Shown here: piece by piece, positions 6,875-12,623 of the stretch
How positions within the stretch are numbered: position 1 is the stretch's first letter
Layout: each line of letters begins with the position of its first letter
Assembly: GCA_039962885.1 (NCBI GenBank)
Contig: JBDVGI010000254.1
Coordinates: 1-12,623, forward strand
Direction of reading: 5' to 3'
DNA: 12,623 nt
Origin: Litorimonas sp039962885
GTDB lineage: Bacteria; Pseudomonadota; Alphaproteobacteria; Caulobacterales; Maricaulaceae
Notes under the pieces: generated by a model
Told to the model about the DNA's origin: nothing
Seen by the model: only the letters and a program-made list of their open reading frames with translations
Database searches by the model: none
Translations under genes and position numbers: made by a program

Positions 6875-7561
6875 ATGAGCCAAAAGTTTAACAATACGCA
6901 ACACGCTATATTAGACGCTGCTTTAAAGCTTGCGCCTTTTGACGGTTGGACTGAGAAAACTCTGCGCCAAGCTACGAAAAATATTAATCTGCCCAAGGGC
7001 GCAGATGAGTTATATTTCCCAAATGGTATCTTAGAGCTGGTCGCGTTTTGGAGTGCCTCTATGGATGAACGCGCCGAAGCTAAGATAAAATCCCTAGATT
7101 TACCGACCATGAAAATTCGAGACAAAGTCACGGCGGGCGTTATCGCTCGGCTCGAGGCAATTGGAAATCATGATGAAGCCGCCCGTCGCGTTTGCGCGCG
7201 GCTTATGCTGCCCAACGGTCTTGTTCAAGGGACAACGCAAATCTGGGCAAGCGCGGATATGATTTGGCGCGCTATTGGCGATACCTCTACCGACGGAAAT
7301 TTTTACTCGAAACGTGCGACATTATCTGCTGTTCTCACAGCGACTTTGCCGGTTTGGCTGTCTGATGAAAGCGAAGGTAAGCTCAAAGGCCGGGAATTTC
7401 TGGATGCTCGTATCGCCGATGTAATGAAATTTGAAACATTCAAATGGGATGTGAAAACGCGAAGCAAGGATTGGCCAAACCCCGCGGAAATTCTTGGAGA
7501 CTTACGTTATGGGAAATTTCCCTTTAAACGCCAAAGACGACGTCAAAGCCGCAGTTTGTAG
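6875..7561 (+). CDS. COQ9 family protein (ubiquinone biosynthesis)
   Basis: A 228-residue protein that matches the COQ9 family along most of its length. The N-terminal TetR-like helical part opens AILDAALKLAPFDGWTEKTL (11-30), followed by a YFPNG box (47-51). The most conserved core is ADMIWRAIGDTSTDGNFYSKR (127-147), then ATLPVWLSDES (156-166) and FLDARIADVM (175-184). COQ9 proteins bind lipids and present ubiquinone intermediates to the hydroxylase COQ7 in eukaryotes. Alphaproteobacteria carry homologues expected to serve the same pathway at the membrane. The C-terminus is strikingly basic (KRQRRRQSRSL). It follows the ABC permease by 58 bases on the same strand, with only a 5-bp stem (GCCTA/TAGGC, 6835-6851) between, so cotranscription is possible. 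No clear ribosome site precedes the ATG. No other ubiquinone gene is in the window. Confidence 0.9.
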   Translation: MSQKFNNTQHAILDAALKLAPFDGWTEKTLRQATKNINLPKGADELYFPNGILELVAFWSASMDERAEAKIKSLDLPTMKIRDKVTAGVIARLEAIGNHDEAARRVCARLMLPNGLVQGTTQIWASADMIWRAIGDTSTDGNFYSKRATLSAVLTATLPVWLSDESEGKLKGREFLDARIADVMKFETFKWDVKTRSKDWPNPAEILGDLRYGKFPFKRQRRRQSRSL

Positions 7562-7631
7562 GACACGGTTTAATTAATATTTAACGAGCCTATCGCAAAA
7601 AGCGATGACATACACTAAAAGGAATTCGGAC

Positions 7632-8243
7632 ATGGATAATGAATATCCTGAACTTGACGCCGCTATGGGCATAGAGCCGCGCTATGATGCCCATAATTCA
7701 GCAAAATCTGGCGAGCCAACATTTACATTTCAGGCGGGCGATCCATATTGCGCGGATATTACAGAGCTCTGGGCCGCGCTTATGAGTGCAAGCGTCGCAG
7801 ATGTTGAAACCAGTTTGGACGGGTTAACAAAAACCCTGAATGATGAAATATCACTAGGCAATTCTTTTGGTGTTGCACAAATGGAAAAGGGCAAAGTCAC
7901 CAAGTCCTATCAATATGCGATTGACCTAAGAGATTACGAAGCTGGCGATTCACTCGGAGCGGTTTATGACGCTCATGAGACGGCAAAAACTGGCGAACTT
8001 ACATTCACTTTGCAGGGCGGTGATCCCTATTGCGCGGACCTTGTAGAGCTTTGGGCGTCCCTCATGTCAGGCAATGTCAATGAAGCTACATTACGCTTTA
8101 ATCAAATCCGTCAAGCTTTGTTAAAACAAATTGGCAATGGGAACCCATTTGGCAAATCGCAAATGACAAAGGGCAAAGTCACCAAAGCCTATGAACATGC
8201 TGCCGAATTACGAAAAATCAGGCATTCGGTTGATAAAGCTTAA
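7632..8243 (+). CDS. Unrecognised protein with two tandem copies of a ~85-residue domain
   Basis: A 203-residue soluble, acidic protein that I cannot assign to a family. It consists of two gapless copies of one unit with a period of 94 residues: copy 1 at about 18-102 and copy 2 at about 112-196. By hand alignment about 45 of 85 positions are identical. The conserved blocks are YDAHxxAKxGExTFTxQ, GDPYCADxxELWAxLMS, GNxFGxxQM and KGKVTKxYxxAxxLR. A more variable stretch of about 20 residues sits in the middle of each copy. Each copy has a single Cys (in GDPYCAD) and one invariant Trp. There is no signal peptide or membrane helix. The start at 7632 is preferred over an in-frame ATG at 7605 because AAGGA lies eight bases upstream. 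It stands alone between COQ9 and the convergent purK. Confidence 0.85.
   Translation: MDNEYPELDAAMGIEPRYDAHNSAKSGEPTFTFQAGDPYCADITELWAALMSASVADVETSLDGLTKTLNDEISLGNSFGVAQMEKGKVTKSYQYAIDLRDYEAGDSLGAVYDAHETAKTGELTFTLQGGDPYCADLVELWASLMSGNVNEATLRFNQIRQALLKQIGNGNPFGKSQMTKGKVTKAYEHAAELRKIRHSVDKA
7683..8219 (+). repeat. Coding tandem repeat, 282-base period (94 codons)
   Basis: Unit 1 (7683-7937) and unit 2 (7965-8219) encode homologous protein segments in perfect register without insertions or deletions. The longest identical DNA run I noted is AAAGGGCAAAGTCACCAA, at 7886-7903 and 8168-8185, exactly 282 bases apart. Elsewhere the DNA has diverged at third positions and at many first and second positions, so the duplication is old and the conserved blocks look selected. 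Confidence 0.9.
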
Positions 8244-8262
8244 AGCAGCACGGCTTTAAGCT
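8237..8262. terminator. Hairpin between convergent genes, overlapping a stop codon
   Basis: AGCTTAAAGC (8237-8246) and GCTTTAAGCT (8253-8262) form a perfect 10-bp stem with a six-base loop (AGCACG). The left arm contains the TAA stop of the repeat protein (8241-8243). On the minus strand the stem is followed by TTTAT, giving a modest U tail for purK. On the plus strand there is no T run. It probably acts as a shared transcription end for both genes. Confidence 0.6.
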
Positions 8263-8270
8263 CGCAGAAT

Positions 8271-9377
8271 TTAAGGTTTCAAAATCTGATTAACATGACC
8301 CATTTTGCGGCCTTCGCGTATCTCTGTTTTTCCGTATAGGTGGATATGAGTTCCCTCTTGAGATGCCAAAGCAGACCATTGATTGACGGAATCTCCGATT
8401 AAATTTGTCATTTTCACGCGACAATTTGGGAGCGTATCCCCAAGTGCCCAGCCTGCTATCGCACGAATATGTTGTTCGAATTGATCGGTGCAACCGCCAT
8501 TCTGTGTCCAGTGGCCAGAATTATGCACACGCGGCGCGATTTCATTGACCAATAAACCGCCATTTTCTAACTCAAAAAATTCAACGCCCATAACGCCGAC
8601 ATAATCGAGCGCATCTAATATTTTAAATGCAATGTCTTGCGCCGCCCCATTATCGCGCGGCGCTGGAGCGAGGCTTGTGTGTAAAATATGGTTTTCATGT
8701 GTGTTTTCCGTGAGCGGATAAGCTTTGCAGGAACCGTCCAAGCCTCGCGCGACTATAACAGAGACTTCTCGCGTAAACGGAATAAATGCCTCTAAAATCA
8801 GAGCGTTTTTTCCGAGCTTATCGCCGCCTATTTTCTCCCAAAGTGCATCAATTTCGGACTCGTTGCGTATGATAACTTGCCCCTTACCGTCATAGCCAAG
8901 TCTGCGGGTTTTAAGAACGCAAGGATACCCAAGCCGCTTTATCGCGCGCCTTAGCCCAAATATATTATCAATATCTTCAAAGGCCGCGACATCTATTTCA
9001 TGTTGGGCCCGCAGAAATGACTTCTCGGTTAAGCGGTCTTGTGACACGTCCAAAGCGCGCGCATTCGGATGTAATGATGCTTCACTGGCTGCGGCTTTTG
9101 CGGTCACCGCAGGGACGTTCTCAAATTCATACGTCACGACATCGCAATTCTTCGCAAAACCAATAACGGCTTCCGCGTCATCATAGTCACCTGTGACAAC
9201 ACGGTTTGCGACTTGCGCCGCTGGGCAGTCTTTAACGGGACTATAAATATGTATTTGAAACCCAAGCCGCGCAGCCGCGCAACTCAACATACGCGCTAAT
9301 TGCCCGCCGCCCAAAATACCAATAACAGACCCTGGCTCTAATACATCGCGGGTCCCTCTAATGAAATATTCACCCAT
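8271..9377 (-). CDS. purK: N5-carboxyaminoimidazole ribonucleotide synthase
   Basis: A cytoplasmic ATP-grasp enzyme of 368 residues. It converts 5-aminoimidazole ribonucleotide, ATP and bicarbonate to N5-CAIR in de novo purine synthesis. Visible motifs are the nucleotide-fold start GILGGGQLARM (20-30), TYEFENVP (82-89), the flexible lid RRLGYDGKGQ (158-167), the metal and substrate-binding segment GVEFFELENGGLLVNEIAPR (264-283) followed by VHNSGHWT, and the C-terminal GRKMGHVN (356-363). All are intact and the length is normal for PurK. It begins three bases after the purE stop, so the two form an operon that supplies substrate (PurK) and uses it (PurE). The start at 9377 adds about 16 residues before the first strand. 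No competing start has better support. Confidence 0.97.
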   Translation of the reverse strand: MGEYFIRGTRDVLEPGSVIGILGGGQLARMLSCAAARLGFQIHIYSPVKDCPAAQVANRVVTGDYDDAEAVIGFAKNCDVVTYEFENVPAVTAKAAASEASLHPNARALDVSQDRLTEKSFLRAQHEIDVAAFEDIDNIFGLRRAIKRLGYPCVLKTRRLGYDGKGQVIIRNESEIDALWEKIGGDKLGKNALILEAFIPFTREVSVIVARGLDGSCKAYPLTENTHENHILHTSLAPAPRDNGAAQDIAFKILDALDYVGVMGVEFFELENGGLLVNEIAPRVHNSGHWTQNGGCTDQFEQHIRAIAGWALGDTLPNCRVKMTNLIGDSVNQWSALASQEGTHIHLYGKTEIREGRKMGHVNQILKP

Positions 9378-9380
9378 GGT

Positions 9381-9881
9381 TTAATCCTGCGGCGTTAATG
9401 CAACAGTATCAGTTTGCGTTGCTCGCCAGGCGGTCAAGCGCGCCTTGATATTCTCATCTGATAAGGCCAAAATATCTGCCGCTAATAAAGCTGCATTTTT
9501 CGCGCCTGACTTTCCAATCGCTAACGTCCCAACAGGAACGCCGCCTGGCATTTGCGCAATGGACAATAAGCTATCCATGCCTGACAAAGCTTTGCTTTCA
9601 ACAGGTACGCCTAATACGGGCAAATGCGTCATAGAGGCCGTCATGCCCGGTAAATGCGCAGCTCCGCCTGCCCCCGCGATAATCACCTTGAAGCCTTGAG
9701 CATCCGCCGTCTTTGAAAAATCATAAAGTCGTTCAGGCGTGCGGTGCGCAGAGATCACCTTTGCCGCATAAGCAATGCCAAGTGCGTCCAACATATCCGC
9801 TGCATGCTGCATAGTTGGCCAGTCAGAAGTAGAGCCCATAATAATAGCAATGGAGGGGGTCTCATGAGAAATATCTGTCAT
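9381..9881 (-). CDS. purE: N5-carboxyaminoimidazole ribonucleotide mutase (class I PurE)
   Basis: A 166-residue enzyme that moves the carboxyl group of N5-CAIR to give CAIR, the step after PurK. Diagnostic motifs are IIMGSTSDWPTM (13-24), VISAHRTPERL (42-52) with catalytic H46, IIAGAGGAAHLPGM (67-80) and QMPGGVPVGTLAIG (110-123). The Trp in GSTSDW and the adjacent purK mark the bacterial class I mutase rather than the class II carboxylase. It is the first gene of the operon. GAAGG lies 11 bases before the ATG and a good promoter lies about 50-75 bases upstream. A short Ser/Glu/Pro-containing leader precedes the first strand. Confidence 0.97.
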   Translation of the reverse strand: MTDISHETPSIAIIMGSTSDWPTMQHAADMLDALGIAYAAKVISAHRTPERLYDFSKTADAQGFKVIIAGAGGAAHLPGMTASMTHLPVLGVPVESKALSGMDSLLSIAQMPGGVPVGTLAIGKSGAKNAALLAADILALSDENIKARLTAWRATQTDTVALTPQD

Positions 9882-9928
9882 GACATTTAGTGCCTTCGGT
9901 TGTCTAATTACGCCTAAGAAAGCGATGT

Positions 9929-9956
9929 ATAATAGCTACGCTACGGGCAGCGTCAA
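9929..9956 (-). promoter_or_regulatory. Sigma-70-type promoter of purEK
   Basis: On the minus strand TTGACG (9951-9956) and TATTAT (9929-9934) are separated by 16 bases. Transcription would start near 9922, giving a leader of about 40 bases before the purE ATG at 9881. The leader is too short for a purine riboswitch and none was seen. Confidence 0.6.
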
Positions 9957-10070
9957 ATGATAAGTTTGCAAAAAATTTGACATTAATCTCGTAAATTACA
10001 CATTTCTTAACAAGGTTTGTGTTATATGTCCCACTGCGGAGAGTGCGCATAACCAAGGTAAGAACCAAAC

Positions 10071-10691
10071 ATGATATCCCACCGCATCTCTACCTTACTG
10101 CAAAATAACTCTGGTCAGCTTCATGAGCAGAGCGGGATTTCTGATGCTCAACTGGTCGAACATAATCAAACCTTAACCAATGAGGTTTCGCGTTTACGTC
10201 TGCGTATATTACAACTTGAGCAAGCCGCCGATACAGATCCGTTGGTACCTGTTTACAATCGCCGCGCTTTCATACGAGAGATTGCACGAGCGCAAACCGT
10301 CATGGCACGTTATGATTTACTGTCCACGGTCTTATTTTTTGATTTAAACGGATTTAAAGCGATTAACGATCGTTTCGGGCATTCCATCGGAGATTCTTTA
10401 CTCCAAAAAATTGGGAATGTCCTCCTATCTGGCGTTCGGGACTGCGACATGGTTGCGCGCCTCGGCGGGGATGAGTTTGCTATCTTATTGTTCAAAACAG
10501 ATACAATACTCGCCAAAGCCAAGGCCGCCGCTTTATCCTGTAGAATAGCAGACCAATATATTGACATGCCGACGGGCAAAGTAAAGGTAACGTCAGCATG
10601 GGGCGTTGCGCCCTGCGATCCTAACGACACACCCATACAAGTCCTCGATCGCGCAGATCGCGCCATGTATATAGCCAAACGAAAAAGCTAA
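10071..10691 (+). CDS. Diguanylate cyclase, small coiled-coil GGDEF protein
   Basis: A 206-residue protein that should make c-di-GMP from two GTP. Residues about 25-54 form a heptad-like, coiled-coil segment (LVEHNQTLTNEVSRLRLRIL). The GGDEF domain starts at DTDPLVPVYNRRAF (54-67) and includes the metal-binding FFDLNGFKAIND (89-100), the active site RLGGDEF (130-136), and SAWGVAP and RADRAMYIAKR near the end. The inhibitory site RDCD (123-126) lies five residues before GGDEF, so product feedback is expected. There is no membrane segment, receiver or PAS sensor, so dimerisation through the coiled coil or a protein partner must control it. The layout resembles DgcB of Caulobacter, but orthology is not shown. 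AAGGTAAG lies about nine bases upstream of the ATG. A TTGACA at 9977-9982 could be the -35 box, but the -10 is poor. The stop directly abuts that of the convergent DUF465 gene. Confidence 0.94.
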   Translation: MISHRISTLLQNNSGQLHEQSGISDAQLVEHNQTLTNEVSRLRLRILQLEQAADTDPLVPVYNRRAFIREIARAQTVMARYDLLSTVLFFDLNGFKAINDRFGHSIGDSLLQKIGNVLLSGVRDCDMVARLGGDEFAILLFKTDTILAKAKAAALSCRIADQYIDMPTGKVKVTSAWGVAPCDPNDTPIQVLDRADRAMYIAKRKS

Positions 10692-10970
10692 TTACGCAAT
10701 AATGTCGGGTGTAATTTGATTTTCAAGATACGTGATTTGATCTTTAATTGACAGCTTAACTTTCTTCATGCGTCCAATTTTGAGCATATCCACAGCACCA
10801 GTATCAATGAGCGCACCTATCTCTAAATCAATCCGGCGATGCTCTGTCTTTAAATCCTCAAGCATTTGGAACAATTCCGCTTGGCTTGGTTCATCTTGGC
10901 TCAATTTATCTTGATCTAGTTGATCCAGGTTAACATCAAGGCCGTCGTCATCTTCAGGTATATCTGACAT
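10692..10970 (-). CDS. DUF465 (YdcH-like) small coiled-coil protein
   Basis: A 92-residue protein. Its C-terminal half (about 34-85) carries the DUF465 pattern: LKTEHRRIDLEIGAL, a short linker, then LKIGRMKKVKLSIKDQITYLE, which would fold as a helical hairpin. The N-terminal 33 residues are a disordered, Asp/Gln-rich extension (EDDDGLDVNLDQLDQD). The function of DUF465 proteins is not established. The gene has an extended -10 promoter about 50 bases upstream and only a weak ribosome site (AGAAAG). Its stop abuts that of the diguanylate cyclase with no base between, so there is no room for a terminator. A second DUF465 gene is divergent from it. Confidence 0.88.
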   Translation of the reverse strand: MSDIPEDDDGLDVNLDQLDQDKLSQDEPSQAELFQMLEDLKTEHRRIDLEIGALIDTGAVDMLKIGRMKKVKLSIKDQITYLENQITPDIIA

Positions 10971-11019
10971 GGGGCTTTCTAATGTGCCTATGCTCTTACA
11001 CGCAAGGCGTTTTCCTGAA

Positions 11020-11028
11020 ATTATACCA
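11020..11028 (-). promoter_or_regulatory. Extended -10 promoter of the minus-strand DUF465 gene
   Basis: The minus strand reads TGGTATAAT (11028-11020), a perfect TATAAT preceded by the TGN extended -10 element. The -35 region (about GGCTTA) is poor, as is usual for extended -10 promoters. The start point near 11013 would give a leader of about 43 bases. Confidence 0.55.
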
Positions 11029-11084
11029 AAAACATACCTTATTAAGCCTATTTATAAAATCCGCGTCTCAATGATTAGCAAAGC

Positions 11085-11113
11085 ATGACACAAACTCTTT
11101 TTTGTGGTATGTA
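11085..11113 (+). promoter_or_regulatory. Candidate promoter of the plus-strand DUF465 gene
   Basis: ATGACA (11085-11090) and TATGTA (11108-11113) are 17 bases apart, with TGG just before the -10. The expected start near 11120 lies 15 bases before the GGAGG ribosome site. The -10 is a partial match, so support is moderate. Confidence 0.4.
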
Positions 11114-11144
11114 GTTTTTCATGTAAATCTATATGGAGGCTTGA

Positions 11145-11312
11145 ATGGCAATATCGGCACATTTGGAACAATTACAAAATAAGCACGCAGAACTCGATAA
11201 GCGCATCCACAATGAACTCCGACATCCCATTCCTGACACTTTACGGCTTGCGCAACTTAAAAAAGAGAAATTGCGGCTAAAAGAACAAATACGCTTCATG
11301 CAGGCCGCATAA
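11145..11312 (+). CDS. Second, very short DUF465 (YdcH-like) protein
   Basis: A 55-residue protein preceded by a strong ribosome site, GGAGG, five bases before the ATG. The sequence runs HLEQLQNKHAELDKRIHNEL, then a Pro-containing turn (RHPIPDT), then LRLAQLKKEKLRLKEQIRFM. This is the whole DUF465 helical hairpin with almost nothing added: an Hxx(L/I)D in the first helix and a LKKxKLxLKxxI block in the second. It would be a small soluble coiled-coil protein of unknown function. It is divergent from the longer DUF465 gene, from which it is separated by 174 bases. It is easy to miss because of its length, but the ribosome site, composition and family match make it a confident gene. Confidence 0.88.
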   Translation: MAISAHLEQLQNKHAELDKRIHNELRHPIPDTLRLAQLKKEKLRLKEQIRFMQAA

Positions 11313-11418
11313 GCCTTACGCATATAGTATTTTTGTTACTAATTTTTCTTGACCCTCAAGATTGACTTGACCTTATGTGTTTCAAGCACATATTGCGCTT
11401 AATGCATTGGGGAATATC

Positions 11419-12222
11419 ATGTTTACAGATCGCGTATATATAGTCACTGGCGCAGGGCGCGGCATTGGGCTCGCCTGCGCTCAACGCCTAATAGAAGACG
11501 GACACCGTGTTGTTTTATCAGACATGGATTCAAAAACAGGCCGGCAATCTTGTGACGATATAACCACGGATGCCTCTCGCGCGATTTTCGTGGAATGTGA
11601 TGTTTCCGAACCTCTTGCTGTTCATAATCTCATTGCAGAAACGCTTGGAGCATTTGGACGCATAGACGGGCTTATTAATAATGCAGGCATTGCCCTAAAA
11701 GGCGGATCACTTGACTTATCGGTTGATAATTTTGACCGCGTGCTAGCCGTCAACCTACGCGGCGCCTTCCTCGTATCTAAAGCTGTAGCGCGGTATATGG
11801 TCGGAGAAATTGAAAGCCGCGAAGATCGTTCTCGCCTCACTAACAGGCCCTATGCCATTGTGAACATGTCTTCTATTAATGATAGCGTCGCGATACCCGA
11901 TTACCTAGCCTATACTGTTTCCAAAGGCGGACTTAAGCAAATGACCAAAGCCATGGCACTTGAGCTGGCCCCTTATGGTATACGTGTTAATGGTATTGGG
12001 CCTGGATCCATTAAAACGGCAATGCTCGCAGGTGTCGTCGGGGATGCGTCAGCTTTAGAGAAAATCCATGCACGGACACCGTTGGGCCGAGTAGGATTAC
12101 CGGATGAAGTTGCCGCTGTGGCCGCTTTTTTACTCTCCGAAGAGGCCAGCTATATCACAGGTCAACACATATACCCTGATGGCGGGCGCTTGGCATTAAA
12201 CTATCAGATGCCTGCAAAATAA
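11419..12222 (+). CDS. Short-chain dehydrogenase/reductase (SDR), classical type
   Basis: A 267-residue NAD(P)-dependent oxidoreductase with a full classical SDR motif set. It has the cofactor loop TGAGRGIG (10-17), an acidic residue D35 at the end of the second strand (favouring NAD over NADP), the NNAG motif (87-90), N112, catalytic S152, Y165 and K169 (YTVSK), and PGSIKTAM after the sixth strand. The end GQHIYPDGGRLALNY is that of the 3-oxoacyl-ACP reductase or glucose dehydrogenase-like group. The substrate cannot be assigned, although the all-purpose sugar or acyl reductase range is likely. The start at 11419 is preferred because GGGGA lies five bases upstream and the first strand follows directly. 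An in-frame ATG at 11377 would add 14 residues. It is followed by a strong hairpin. Confidence 0.93.
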   Translation: MFTDRVYIVTGAGRGIGLACAQRLIEDGHRVVLSDMDSKTGRQSCDDITTDASRAIFVECDVSEPLAVHNLIAETLGAFGRIDGLINNAGIALKGGSLDLSVDNFDRVLAVNLRGAFLVSKAVARYMVGEIESREDRSRLTNRPYAIVNMSSINDSVAIPDYLAYTVSKGGLKQMTKAMALELAPYGIRVNGIGPGSIKTAMLAGVVGDASALEKIHARTPLGRVGLPDEVAAVAAFLLSEEASYITGQHIYPDGGRLALNYQMPAK

Positions 12223-12224
12223 AA

Positions 12225-12252
12225 CCCGCTTAAGTCCTATTAAGCGGGCTTT
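12225..12252. terminator. Bidirectional hairpin terminator between the SDR gene and trcR
   Basis: CCCGCTTAA (12225-12233) and TTAAGCGGG (12240-12248) form a perfect 9-bp stem with a six-base loop (GTCCTA). On the plus strand CTTTGATTAT follows. On the minus strand TTTTATTTT follows. It lies just after the SDR stop and about 25 bases beyond the trcR stop, so it can serve both convergent genes. Confidence 0.8.
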
Positions 12253-12276
12253 GATTATACGATTTGGCCAGGAGCT

Positions 12277-12623
12277 CTATTCACCTGAGGGTTTAAATAG
12301 GCTCTCAAGCGTGTGCTCAACTTTTTTCTCTTCCGCCGCCGGCTCAGGCGCTGCAGGCTTCGCAAGCGGTTTGAGGCTATCCCCATCTTCGAGGCCTTTA
12401 TTGGCTTCTGCGTCGAGTTTCGCTTTATTTGCCGCGGCCTTCGAAACAAGCGCGTCAAGGTCTATCTGGGTACATAAGCCCAAAGACACAGGGTCCGTTG
12501 GATTAATCATGCTGATCTTCCAATGCGTGCGCTCACGGATAGATTTAATTGTTGGTTTAGTTGTTCCTATAAGTTTTGAAATCTGGGCGTCTGTTATCTC
12601 AGGGTGATTTCGAACAAGCCAAG
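12277..12623 (-). CDS. trcR: Cell cycle transcriptional regulator TrcR (DUF1013), C-terminal part
   Basis: The frame is open from the right edge of the window to a TAG at 12277-12279, giving 114 complete visible codons before the stop. The N-terminal part lies outside the window. The visible protein begins WLVRNHPEITDAQISKLIGT, continues TKPTIKSIRERTHWK, then NPTDPVSLGLCTQIDLDALV. This is the second helix-turn-helix-like segment and conserved end of the DUF1013/TrcR family, a regulator confined largely to alphaproteobacteria and linked to cell-cycle transcription. It is followed by an Ala/Pro/Glu/Lys-rich tail that looks disordered, ending in a short motif HTLESLFKPSGE. An internal ATG at 12510 falls in the middle of the conserved region and should not be taken as the start. 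Confidence 0.87.
   Translation of the reverse strand, partial: WLVRNHPEITDAQISKLIGTTKPTIKSIRERTHWKISMINPTDPVSLGLCTQIDLDALVSKAAANKAKLDAEANKGLEDGDSLKPLAKPAAPEPAAEEKKVEHTLESLFKPSGE

Noticed and set aside
7592..7606. ATCGC-AAAAA-GCGAT hairpin before the repeat protein
   Set aside because: A 5-bp stem without a T tail is not distinguishable from chance and has no evident role.
9882..10070. Riboswitch in the purE leader or a small RNA between purE and the GGDEF gene
   Set aside because: The predicted purE leader is only about 40 bases and no conserved purine-riboswitch core or strong hairpin was seen.
12251..12607. 118-codon plus-strand frame at the right edge
   Set aside because: It is the antisense shadow of the TrcR coding region and overlaps the terminator side of that gene. 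It has no family resemblance.
1..12623. Defence system, mobile element, CRISPR array or toxin-antitoxin pair
   Set aside because: No transposase, integrase, nuclease, repeat-spacer array or toxin-like pair was found. The adjacent DUF465 genes are divergent and belong to the same family, unlike a toxin-antitoxin operon.

Overview
The window looks like a chromosomal segment of an alphaproteobacterium of moderate G+C, probably from the Caulobacterales/Maricaulales side. The evidence is the combination of a TrcR (DUF1013) regulator, a COQ9-type ubiquinone protein, two DUF465 proteins, a three-helix aa3-oxidase subunit IV-like protein and a TacA-like sigma-54 response regulator. No tRNA, rRNA, CRISPR array, insertion sequence or phage gene was seen. 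Coding density is high, and no gene-free stretch exceeds about 240 bases.

Layout from left to right. (1) Positions 1-375 hold the C-terminal end of an unrecognised acidic protein, truncated by the window edge. (2) 506-1957 (minus) is a sigma-54-dependent response regulator that reads toward a hairpin terminator at 388-433. (3) 2196-4243 (plus) is a tight three-gene run: a small membrane protein resembling aa3 oxidase subunit IV, a membrane-anchored alpha/beta hydrolase and an EamA transporter. The last two overlap by one base. (4) 4322-6816 (plus) is a NatA/NatB-like ABC exporter pair with a 4-base overlap, followed by a COQ9 gene at 6875-7561. (5) 7632-8243 (plus) encodes an unrecognised 203-residue protein made of two gapless copies of a unit with a 94-residue period. 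(6) 8271-9881 (minus) is the purine operon purE-purK behind a good promoter. (7) 10071-10691 (plus) is a small coiled-coil diguanylate cyclase. Its stop codon directly abuts that of a DUF465 gene (minus). A second DUF465 gene of only 55 residues is divergent from it at 11145-11312 (plus). (8) 11419-12222 (plus) is a short-chain dehydrogenase, followed by a strong hairpin shared with the convergent C-terminal part of trcR (12277-12623, minus, truncated by the window edge).

Most genes are housekeeping or regulatory: de novo purine synthesis, ubiquinone and respiratory functions, c-di-GMP synthesis and cell-cycle-type regulators. I found no defence system or other obvious accessory system. The items that best merit a second look are the internally duplicated protein at 7632-8243, the divergent pair of DUF465 genes next to the diguanylate cyclase, a possibly leaderless ABC operon, and an 18-bp tandem duplication at the stop codon of the first gene.
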